Shown piece after piece: positions 7,401 through 13,318 of a DNA stretch of 13,318 nucleotides. Origin of the DNA: Parachlorella kessleri (taxonomy: Eukaryota > Chlorophyta > Trebouxiophyceae > Chlorellales > Chlorellaceae); contig BBXU01002386.1 in the NCBI GenBank assembly GCA_001598975.1, positions 1 through 13,318 of the forward strand, written 5' to 3'. Position numbers and translations under genes: made by a program. The notes beneath the pieces are model-generated. The model did no database searches. It was not told where the DNA came from and saw only the letters and a program-made list of their open reading frames with translations. How positions within the stretch are numbered: position 1 is the first letter of the stretch; each line of letters starts with the position of its first letter.

Positions 7401-9611
7401 GCAACCGTTGGATTGTTGGCAACGCAGTCGGACCCCTGTGCACACAACCGGCTGCCCCTGTCGTTGGGCTTTCTTGCACAACCTCGTGACATGCATGCTG
7501 CTACCATGTCTCTCTCCTACTCCATTGCGGCAGGAAGCACGCTGCACTAGCGACTGAAGCGCCCGCTCCTTGCCCAACATATTAGGGCCTGTCGCCGTTT
7601 TGGCTGATACCCCGCATAATGCAAGCTTGAAGGAGCACTGCCACACACTGACCCCTGCAGGGAGGAAGCGGAGCCCCAGGATAAGCCCAGGAGCGCCAGC
7701 CCGCGCAATGAGCACAGCGGTGGACAGGCACTGGCCAGGGACAGCAGCGGCAGCGGGGCTCCTTCAGCCAGCGGCCCGAGCAGTAGTGGGGAAGGCAGGA
7801 CCGGTAGCGGCGGCAGCTCTTGCAGGGCTTGTGAGTGGGAAGGCGGCTCTGGGCGCAGCGCTGATGCCGGTGAGGGCGCAGGGCCTGCTGGGCCCTGCAG
7901 CAGCGACCCCAGCATGCCCGGCCACGCCGGCAACCGCAGCGTGCACAGCGGGCCGGGCTGTCCGGACGACGGCGAGCCCATGGGCACCCCCCTCCTGCCA
8001 CCGGGCTTCGGCCCTGCTGTGCCTGCTGGGCTGCCAGAAATGCCAGCAGCAGCAGGAGCAGCCGTTGAGATGGACTGTGGGCCTGTCGAGGGTGGCATGG
8101 CAGCAGGGCCACTGCTGGTGAAGCCACAGCAAGAGCAGCCCGGACTGCAGCAGCATGCATTTGAGTGCCAGCACGCGGTGGAGGGTGAATCCTTGAAGGA
8201 GCAGGAGCAGCAGCAACAGCATGTGCATAAGCAGGAGGCAGAGGAGGAGGAGGGAAACCGGGAGATGGAGGAGCCGGGAGATCAGCCCGAGGAGGAGTCA
8301 GCAGGCATAGAGCTGGACTACGGTGAGGATGACTACACCTATGACTACGTTTACTACCAAGCTGCCCACCAGGCCGGCGGGGAGCAGGGGGCGCCCCTGC
8401 AGCAGGAGCCAGCAGCTGAGGTGGAGGCAGAGCAGGCACAGCGGGCAGAGCAGCAGCCTGTGGGCGAAACTGGTGATGCTGTCAGCCCAGCAGCAGCTGG
8501 AAAGCAGATGACCACTGGGCAGCCTGCGGAGGCAGCAGGCAGTGGCGGTACTGGGGCTGATGGGAGGCAGCCTGGCGCGGGGAAGGGAGGGGGCAGGGGC
8601 ACTGGTGCAACTAGTGGGGGACAGCCTAGCGGCGCTGCTGCACCACCAACTGCTACTGGGGAGCAACGGCATTATCACGGAGCGGGCGTAGCCAATCCTG
8701 CAAGGAAGGACCCAGGTGGGGGTGCAGGGAATGCTGCTGCCCTTCATGGCAGCCAACTGCCAGCTGGGGAGTTGGTCCCATCGGCTGCTGCCTTTCCCAA
8801 GGCCGGATTTCTGGCGGGAACCACGCCAGCTGGCATGAGCTGGCATGAGATGGTCCAGCTGGCAGAGGGGGAGCATGCTGCGGGAAACATGCCAGCTGGC
8901 GGACCTCCAGCAGGGCTGTGGGAGGCCGCGAGGGAGGACCGCGGGCTGCCTGCTTTGCCAGCTTGGCAGCAGCAGGGAGAGCAGGAGGAGGTCGAGTCTC
9001 ATGAGATGCTTCGTCAGCAGCAGCAGCCGACGCCGGCGTCCCAGCAGCAGGCCCAGCTGATGGAGCAGAGCGCGGAGAGCGCAGGTGAAGCCCAGCAGGC
9101 CCAGCAGCAGCAGGGGCGGCAGGCAGCAGGCACCAAACAGATGCCGCCTCCCCAACCTCGCCCGAAGCACGTGCAGCAGCTGGTGGTGCAGCCAGCTCGA
9201 CTGGCCCGCCCGGCGCCCTCGGTCTGCATCTCTGTCTGGCGCACTTGCGACACGCCGCCGCGGCAGCCCCGCCTGCCTCCCAAGCCCTCCCACCACAACA
9301 CCAGCGGCAGCACAGGGGAGGCGCCCGCACCCGACGCAGCAGCAACAGCAGCACTGGCAGCGGCAGCTGCCAACCCACAAGTGTATGTGACGCCCGCAAC
9401 CGCAGCAGCAGCAGCAGCAGTAGCAGCAGGGCAATACCACCTACCAGCGGAGGTGGCCAGCCGCTTCAGTCCTGGCTGCTCCTTGGCGACCGCGCTGCCC
9501 TCTGTTGCGCCTGCTGTGCCCGCTGGGGGCACCGGGGGCGGGGAGGGCGCCTTCTGGTATTGGGATAGCAAGCTGGAGAGGGTGGTCAAGATGACCTGGT
9601 ACATGGGCTGA
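2447..9611 (+). CDS. Large RS-like, Gln-rich protein with several ULM-type RW motifs (seven exons)
   Basis: Proposed join: 2447-4494, 4758-4877, 5289-5429, 5722-6264, 6467-6532, 6985-7161, 7661-9611. The total divides by three and gives 1681 aa with one terminal TGA. Every join has GT/AG and all introns are phase 2. I recognise no catalytic domain. Visible parts, numbered from Met at 2447, are: a Pro/Gln/His-rich N-terminus with a basic KRQRQRR cluster at 230-236; KRAGKRSRWDAIPP around Trp535; RS exons with RSRSPSR; basic-RW motifs at Trp733 and Trp983; two sets of RS repeats at 790-885; an acidic/Tyr patch near 1226-1265; and an aromatic C-terminus at about 1662-1681. Basic-RW motifs are known as U2AF-homology-motif ligands (SF1, SF3B1), so a nuclear splicing-associated scaffold is my inference. 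I chose the Met at 2447 because its context (ACTATGG) is better than that at 2423. A TGCAG at 2431-2435 could also be the acceptor of an upstream intron. Confidence 0.72.
4758..4877 (+). other. Exon 2: RS cassette (120 nt)
   Basis: The acceptor GCCGCAG precedes 4758 and the donor AGAG|GTGGGG follows 4877. The exon is 40 codons long, phase 2 to phase 2. It encodes RWLPQRSRSPSRHSGGN, a genuine short RS stretch that also contains an RW pair, then a Pro/Thr-rich tail. Frame and length agree with both neighbouring exons. The donor is less canonical than the others. Confidence 0.72.
5289..5429 (+). other. Exon 3: basic-RW (ULM-like) cassette (141 nt)
   Basis: The acceptor is CCTGCAG at 5288 and the donor TG|GTAAGT at 5429/5430. 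The exon is 47 codons, phase 2 to phase 2. It opens with GSRKRRKSRWGGPSPT, in which the Trp is the tenth codon (Trp733). This closely fits the basic-RW form of known ULMs, although Gly replaces the acidic residue after Trp. The remainder (PDAVVESGFPAE) is similar to exon 6. A second in-frame acceptor lies six bases downstream. Confidence 0.75.
5780..5896 (+). repeat. Tandem 39-bp coding repeat, three copies
   Basis: Units start at 5780, 5819 and 5858. Units 1 and 2 are identical at the base level, and unit 3 diverges only in its last six bases. Each encodes QHRSRDSSPFK plus two residues. The length of 13 codons keeps the frame whatever the copy number. Confidence 0.9.
5942..6067 (+). repeat. 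Tandem 42-bp coding repeat, three copies
   Basis: Units start at 5942, 5984 and 6026 and encode (R/H)HSRDSLPSRWQED, with Leu to Met and terminal changes in the third copy. The base sequence is almost identical between copies. Each unit adds one SRW motif, so copy number changes the number of RW sites in the protein. Confidence 0.9.
6467..6532 (+). other. Exon 5: 66-nt mini-exon
   Basis: The acceptor is CTGCTGCAG at 6466 and the donor AACAG|GTATTT at 6532/6533. It adds 22 codons (GYSYHPAIPAPKPRADPAV then Arg-Asn) and keeps phase 2 on both sides, so skipping it would leave the frame intact. The join creates Arg-Gly at the exon 4/5 boundary. Confidence 0.7.
6985..7161 (+). other. Exon 6: second RW cassette, paralogue of exon 3 (177 nt)
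   Basis: The acceptor is TTGCTGCAG at 6984 and the donor CTACAG|GTGAGA at 7161/7162. The exon is 59 codons, phase 2 to phase 2. It opens SPNRGRLARWETPSPT with Trp983, again at the tenth codon, followed by PDAVV and AGFPASE as in exon 3. RWETP resembles the RWDETP core known from SF3B1, though the basic run before it is weaker. Confidence 0.75.
7328..7400 (+). repeat. 22-bp tandem repeat inside intron 6, about 3.3 copies
   Basis: Units at 7328-7349, 7350-7371 and 7372-7393, with a partial copy at 7394-7400, share the form TTGTCAGCACAGGCATAGTC plus AG with substitutions. The array is intronic, and I see no coding or splicing role. Confidence 0.75.
7661..9611 (+). other. Exon 7: Gln/Ala/Glu-rich C-terminal exon
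   Basis: The acceptor is CCCCTGCAG at 7660; the frame then stays open for 649 codons to TGA at 9609-9611. It begins REEAEPQDKPRSASPR, a last short RS-like piece, then becomes Ser/Gly-rich and Gln/Ala-rich. An acidic run with EEEEGNREMEE near 8240 leads into a tyrosine cluster (LDYGEDDYTYDYVYYQ) near 8310-8360. A run of Ala follows near 9400. The last residues, FWYWDSKLERVVKMTWYMG, are far less degenerate than their surroundings and may be a short folded or docking element. Confidence 0.72.
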
Positions 9612-9780
9612 CCGAAGAGGAGCTCTCGTTGCTGCTTAAGATCACAGCCTGATGGCTGCGGTGATTCCATGTTGTGTACACGTGTGTTGGCTATTATATT
9701 TTAAAATGTGAGTCACCACAGGTTGTGAAGCGGGGCCTGTTGCCCCTGGGATGCATGGTACACTGCTTCGAGTAGCTCTT

Positions 9781-9785
9781 TGTAA
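9781..9785 (+). terminator. TGTAA polyadenylation signal of the large gene
   Basis: TGTAA is the usual chlorophyte polyadenylation hexamer substitute. This copy lies about 170 bases after the TGA at 9611 in a plausible 3' UTR, so cleavage is expected within about 10-20 bases downstream. The assignment rests on position and motif only. Confidence 0.55.
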
Positions 9786-9799
9786 TATAGATTGCGGGA

Positions 9800-10606
9800 G
9801 TGGGGGCTTGCCTGAGTGCCAGGGCCTGACTCAGCGAAAAAGACCTCGGGCATTAGTAAGCCTGGAGAGGCGTGACCCAAGGCTGAGGCCTGGCTGTCCC
9901 ATGCAGCAGCTGGGTTGTCATTCTGCGCATGGCATGCCCTAGCTGGTCCCCTTTGTAGGGACCGTGGCAAGGATGGCAGTATGCTCTGGAATTTGTCGGT
10001 GATGGCAGGTAGTGCGAACAGAGGAGCAGCAGAGGCAGAGGTTAAGTATACTGACAGGACTGGATGCAAGGCATACTCTGGGGCTTGCCTCGTTTTTATC
10101 TACTATACAACACTAGCAGGTGGGCGACATGGATAGTGGAATGAACACCCTGCCGTGCTGTGAGACACGGATGCCCTCACTTAGGTGGGCTGTTATTTGA
10201 TGGTGGCGCCTCTCTCTATCTCAAGCTTCAGTCACACTCTACCTGTCGTGAGTTTTGGAGGGTCCGACGGATTCCAACTTCTACTATATGTTTATGGTTA
10301 TCAACAGATTTACCAAGTTACTTGGCAAGTCTTTAGCGTTGTTTCATGGACAAGTAGGATGTGATGCATGACGCCTTTATCACTCAAGGACACCTTTTGT
10401 GCCGGGGCTCTTGTGGTCTTTTTAATGTCATGCTCTCACGATAATATAAATCAAAAAGGCGACATTATGTCCTATGAGTGACAGACTTAGCTTACAGTTG
10501 CCCTGACAGGGTTGTGCCCTCGTGGTTCCCAAAACATATAAGAAGTTATAAGAACTCAAATAACCCTTGTCACATGCCAGCCATAAAACTCTGAAGGCCC
10601 TACTCA
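9800..10606. other. Intergenic stretch, partly AT-richer, no gene recognised
   Basis: The open stretches here are short or begin without ATG and show no motifs. From about 10240 to 10560 the composition is visibly more AT-rich than the rest of the window, with TATA-like and A/T runs. That fits intergenic DNA or an old insertion. One short frame at about 10262-10372 contains FMVINRFTK, slightly like the VVVDRFTK stretch of Ty3-type integrases, which is too weak to call. Confidence 0.45.
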
Positions 10607-10610
10607 GTAG

Positions 10611-11024
10611 GGATTTTACTGTGCATCATCAGTCAGTAAGAACTCAGACGGGCCTTATGCTGCATGTGCAGTGTGCAGCACGACATTCCCATGCGGCCGT
10701 CCATATGCTGCATGCCTTCCTAATGCATGTAAAGGAGGCAGTTGTGAATGTGCCTGTGCTGCATGCAATCCTGATGCATGTAAAGGAGGCAGTTGTGGAC
10801 GTGCCATGAAGGAGGTCCTAAGGACAGGGAATTTGCTACCAGCCACGGTGCATCGCTGCTTGTGGGTAGCTCCGCTCGCGGCCAGCTGGGAGGGCGGTCG
10901 CTTGCAGCCTCAATGCACAACTGCGTGCGCCCCTCAAACCACTTCCACCGCGCTGCTTCCCACTTCGTGCGGCATTCAGTACAAGCTGCACCTGAGCCCT
11001 GCCCCCGTCATTATTGCCGTGTAA
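10611..11024 (+). other. Possible cysteine-rich exon with tandem repeats (uncertain)
   Basis: A plus-strand frame runs from just after TAG at 10608-10610 to TAA at 11022-11024. Its first half reads PYAACAVCSTTFPCGR, then CLPNACKGGSCECAC, then CNPDACKGGSC. This is a regular Cys spacing repeated every 17 residues. The pattern recalls metallothioneins or half of an EGF-like module but matches neither fully. The frame has no ATG before the repeat, so it would need an upstream exon. The second half has no clear features. Two other plus frames are also open across the repeat, which weakens the coding case. A TGTAA overlaps the stop. Confidence 0.3.
10707..10805 (+). repeat. 51-bp tandem repeat, two close copies
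   Basis: The copies start at 10707 and 10758 and share GCTGCATGC, then CCT(A/G)ATGCATGTAAAGG and AGGCAGTTGTG. A weaker third unit lies just upstream at about 10655-10706. The unit length is 17 codons. Most of the differences between copies would change amino acids if translated in the Cys-rich frame. Confidence 0.85.
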
Positions 11025-11440
11025 GCTGTGGTCGCTGCAGGGGCCGCTCATGACCCCTGCCTTCCAGGGCCGCTGGTACGCCCTGCGGTACGCTGGGTGG
11101 GCGTAACACCCCTGTCATTGCATCAGCAAGTTGGCGCTTTCAGAGCTCGTACCTGAGGCAGAGGCGCTCCTGCTGCCAGCACCACACGTTGCCGCAGCTG
11201 CCCCCCCATGGCCCATGCCTCCATCAGCCAGCCAAGGCGTAGTAGCGACCTTTGCAGGATGAGTGCTTCATGCTCTCCAGCGCTAGCAGGTATGCTGCCA
11301 GCGCTGGACCACATCACTGTGTTCTTTACTTGCGTCGGCTGCAGGGGGCGCCACAGCAGGCGCGGCACGACTACCGGCGCCCCCTTACCCGCTTCCTCCC
11401 CAGTCGGCTGTTTACACAGCTGTGCCCTGCACTGAGCTCA
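11025..11440. other. No assignable gene; region downstream of the minus-strand gene
   Basis: Several plus-strand pieces read plausibly as protein, such as a stretch from about 11130 rich in Ala/Leu/Pro and one from about 11343 starting GAPQQARHDYRRP. They show no family motif and cannot be chained. The second runs on as the antisense of the FrnE-like last exon, so it is probably a shadow. On the minus strand this stretch should contain the 3' UTR of that gene. Confidence 0.4.
11412..11416 (-). terminator. Candidate TGTAA polyadenylation signal of the FrnE-like gene
   Basis: Reading the minus strand, TGTAA begins 25 bases after the TAG at 11441-11443. That would make a very short 3' UTR, so a more distal signal is possible; another TTACA on the plus strand lies near 10494. 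Confidence 0.3.
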
Positions 11441-11669
11441 CTACTGGCAGCCCCCTGTAGCGTCACAGCTGCCCCCGCCTGCTGCCTTGCCTTCTTGCAC
11501 GGCGGTCGCTACCTGGCCCTCCCCCACGCTGCCAGCAGCGGCCGCCTCTTGCAGCAGCTTGCTGAAGATCTGGCTGAAGTTGTCGGGCGGCTGGGCCCCC
11601 GAGAAGGAGTATCGTTTTTGGGAGTCCTCCAGCCCGACTAGAAACAAGGGTACCCCACTGACCTCCAAC
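11441..11669 (-). other. FrnE-like gene, last exon
   Basis: The minus-strand acceptor is GCCGTGCAG before 11669; TAG is at 11443-11441. It encodes 75 full codons starting LEVSGVPLFLVGLEDSQKRY, then the strongly family-typical SGAQPPDNF and a final helix. A low-complexity Ala/Gly tail with the cysteine pair CDATGGC follows. Confidence 0.88.
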
Positions 11670-12878
11670 CTGCACGGCAAGGTCGGAGATCCATGTGTGT
11701 GTGGAAAATGGAATCATGTTGCAGGGAAGAGGTGGACGAGAGGTGGACCTCTGCTAGCAAATGCATGAGGGCTGCATTTCTCAGCAAGGGAGTGGAGCAT
11801 CAGTGAAGCCGCAGGCTTAGCAATAATGGAGGGCACCTTGTTTAGCTCAGGCTACAGTCACCGCAAGGGCTCATGTGCATATCATTGGGCGCATCTTCGT
11901 TCGCTATGATACATAGAGGGCCATTCTTATGTGCACTGGGGCCTCTCATGCCGTGTAGGCCAGAGCGTCAGGAGCTAGACTGCACCCTGCAGTGCAAGTA
12001 TGCCCAAGGGGGCGGGGCACATGACCCCACCAAATCTGACTCCCCAGGGCACAACTGGCGAGGCAACATACGCCAACTTACCCAACATTTTGTCCTCTCC
12101 AACCCCCACCCCTCAACAAGCGATGCTCAGCCACATAACCTGCCCCGCCCACTTCAACAAAATATAACACAATCTCACCTCATCTTGCCAAACATGCCGT
12201 GCTCCATACACATACAGAACATTACCTCATCTCACCTCATCTTGCCAAACATGTCGTCCTCCTCCACCTCCTCTCTGCCAGCGGACTGATCCCCCACATA
12301 CTCTGCCACACCGGGGAGCCCCAGCCGCTCCCCAACATCAACCACTTCCGCTGTATCTGAAAGGTTGGCGCCCTCCTCATACCTACAGTGGTTGCAACAC
12401 CACGGAGCCAAAGCAGGAATTCAGAGACACATACCGCAAAAATATGGATTTGCATCACTATCAACATGAACCATTTCAGGCACTGCCACCCTGCCATCCC
12501 ACCTGCAGCGCCAACACCCGCTCCGCCAACCCTTCCCTGTTACTACTGCTAGCGGTTAATTCAGTGAACGCCTGCTCCCTGACAAGGTCATGTGCTAGAT
12601 TCCCACCAAATCTGTGCGCCCAGCCAAGCGGCAAGTAGCAGGCATGCCTCACACGATGCCAGCCCTAGTGCACACCAAGCGAACCAGCAGCCTGTGTGCT
12701 CCCCACGCTGCGCCCGGCAACAGGTCCGCAGCTGCTGCATGCCCAACCAACCACGCTTTGCAGCCATTTCTTAATCAGCATCAGCGGGTTGTTGAAAAAC
12801 AGAGATACTCACGCCTTGCGAAACAGTAGCTCGCTGGCTTCGTGGTCCTTGCCATGCCGCCTGGCCAGGGCTATCAGC
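11441..12878 (-). CDS. DsbA/FrnE-family thioredoxin-fold oxidoreductase, C-terminal half (partial)
   Basis: Three minus-strand exons join in phase: 12878-12813, 12382-12236 and 11669-11441, ending at TAG. Together they give about 147 residues. They follow the FrnE order: a helix LIALARRHGKDHEASELLF, then YEEGANLSDTAEVV with ERLGLPGVAEYV, then LEVSGVPLFLVG with the cis-proline (GVP) typical of thioredoxin folds, then YSFSGAQPPDNF. The family (DsbA-like, FrnE, 2-hydroxychromene-2-carboxylate isomerase relatives) acts in disulphide or thiol chemistry; the substrate here is unknown. The C-terminus ends with a CDATGGC pair of cysteines after an Ala/Gly-rich linker. The N-terminal half carrying the CPWC-type active site is absent from the window or not recognised, so this entry is partial at its 5' end. 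The gene converges on the large RS-like gene. Confidence 0.85.
12172..12253. repeat. Exact 25-bp direct repeat spanning a splice donor
   Basis: A 25-base stretch that includes CTCACCTCATCTTGCCAAAC occurs exactly at 12172-12196 and at 12229-12253. The second copy contains the minus-strand exon end and GT donor at 12236/12235, and the first copy repeats that boundary inside the intron. The period is 57 bases. Confidence 0.92.
12236..12382 (-). other. FrnE-like gene, internal exon (147 nt)
   Basis: The minus-strand acceptor is CACTGTAG before 12382 and the donor ATGAG|GTGAGA after 12236, phase 2 on both sides. It encodes YEEGANLSDTAEVVDVGERL, then GLPGVAEYV and an acidic stretch EEVEEDDMFGKM. 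The family's usual A-Y-F at the start is reduced to A-Y. Immediately past the donor the frame reads TGA, so retention of this intron would terminate translation. Confidence 0.87.
12813..12878 (-). other. FrnE-like gene, internal exon (66 nt)
   Basis: The minus-strand acceptor is GGCTGCAG before 12878 and the donor GC|GTGAGT after 12813. The exon enters and leaves in phase 2. It encodes LIALARRHGKDHEASELLFRK plus a split Ala. In the family this corresponds to the helix after the conserved His-Arg, where aligned members read similar to HRLIALA. Confidence 0.85.
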
Positions 12879-13318
12879 CTGCAGCCAGCACAGCAGCCAC
12901 CGGTGAACTTGGGGCGCCCGCCCCCTTATGCTCCACTCAGCAACCATGAGACAAAGAAGGCATGACTTGCTTTGTTATCTACAAACCCACAGATTGCAAC
13001 ACTAGGGGACAGGCTGCCACAGCTTGTCGCTCGTCCCAGGCCGGCCGCACCAAGCAGACGGCCGAGCAGCTGTGCTGCAGCCCTTGCAGCAGCCGGGGTG
13101 GGGTGATCCCAAGTGCCAGCCACGTTGGGCCACATTGCTATTGTCCTACCTGGGTGCTGCGGCCGCCTGGCATTTCCCACTGCTCCAGTCTTCCTGAACC
13201 TCTGCCATGCCATGGGTGCCGCCCCGTCACTCCAAGTCCCTGAGAGGTGGTGCTTTTCACCCCGTACCCCACACCGCGGACTCCCTCCTCCTAGTGTGTG
13301 CGGCACTACCGCCTGTGG
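12879..13318 (-). other. Probable intron or 5' part of the FrnE-like gene, including a candidate exon
   Basis: No CPWC-type motif is visible on the minus strand here. One candidate exon is 13208-13150, which starts at an ATG and ends CACCCAG|GTAGGA. It has 19 codons plus two bases, so it joins in frame to the exon at 12878. Its end, WSSGKCQAAAAP plus the split Arg, is vaguely like the family's GK..NT..AHR stretch but lacks the key residues. Either it is a diverged exon or start, or the true upstream exons lie beyond the window's right edge. Confidence 0.35.

Noticed and set aside
7582..8439. Minus-strand open frame of about 285 codons
   Set aside because: It is a Pro/Ala/His low-complexity shadow of exon 7 with no domain or splice logic.
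8298..9440. Long minus-strand open frame (about 380 codons) opposite exon 7
   Set aside because: It is Cys/Leu/Arg-rich, as expected from reading CAG/CTG repeats antisense. It has no motifs, and the plus-strand exon has a coherent phase and terminus.
9713..10069. Minus-strand 118-codon frame downstream of the large gene
   Set aside because: It has no ATG near its start, no motif, and overlaps the 3' UTR and its TGTAA signal on the other strand.
11252..11641. Plus-strand 129-codon frame ending VSFLGVLQPD
   Set aside because: Most of it is the antisense of the FrnE-like last exon, which has clear family motifs on the minus strand.
1..13318. tRNA, rRNA, CRISPR array or bacterial operon signals
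   Set aside because: None was found. The 22-, 39-, 42- and 51-bp repeats are head-to-tail minisatellites without spacers, and the genes are intron-bearing.

Overview
This looks like nuclear DNA of a green alga. Most likely it is a chlorophycean or volvocalean type such as Chlamydomonas or Haematococcus; I infer this from style, not from a database match. The sequence is GC-rich by eye, full of CAG/CTG-type runs that encode Gln/Ala/Pro-rich protein, and interrupted by introns whose acceptors read mostly (T)GCTGCAG, CCTGCAG or similar. A TGTAA polyadenylation-type signal lies downstream of the best gene. There is no operon or ribosome-binding-site structure.

Layout. Positions 1-2400 hold no gene that I can assign, only two strong hairpins and a few weak exon-like open stretches. 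Positions about 2447-9611 (+) form one large seven-exon gene. The exons were joined by hand from frame, GT/AG and phase. The product is about 1681 aa, low in complexity, and has an Arg/Ser (RS)-like middle. It carries several basic-RW motifs that resemble U2AF-homology-motif ligand motifs (ULMs), a basic nuclear-localisation-like cluster, a long Gln/Ala-rich tail with an acidic/tyrosine patch, and an aromatic C-terminus. All six introns are phase 2, so every internal exon is a multiple of three. The splice-junction AG|G itself supplies an Arg codon at four of the six joins.

Positions 9612-11440 contain that gene's 3' UTR with TGTAA at 9781, an AT-richer stretch, and a short cysteine-rich tandem repeat (51-bp unit) whose coding status is uncertain. 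Positions 11441-12878 (-) hold the last three recognisable exons of a DsbA/FrnE-type thioredoxin-fold oxidoreductase. Its N-terminal half with the expected Cys-Pro-Trp-Cys site is not visible and probably lies beyond the right edge. A candidate upstream exon is at 13150-13208. The two genes converge.

The most interesting system is the large gene. It appears to be an undescribed RS/ULM scaffold assembled from symmetric, partly duplicated exons, which suggests a role in pre-mRNA splicing or nuclear condensates. That role is inference; the exon structure and motifs are visible in the sequence. The second notable item is an exact 25-bp duplication of an exon/donor boundary in the FrnE-like gene. 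Using the duplicate donor would run into an in-frame stop.
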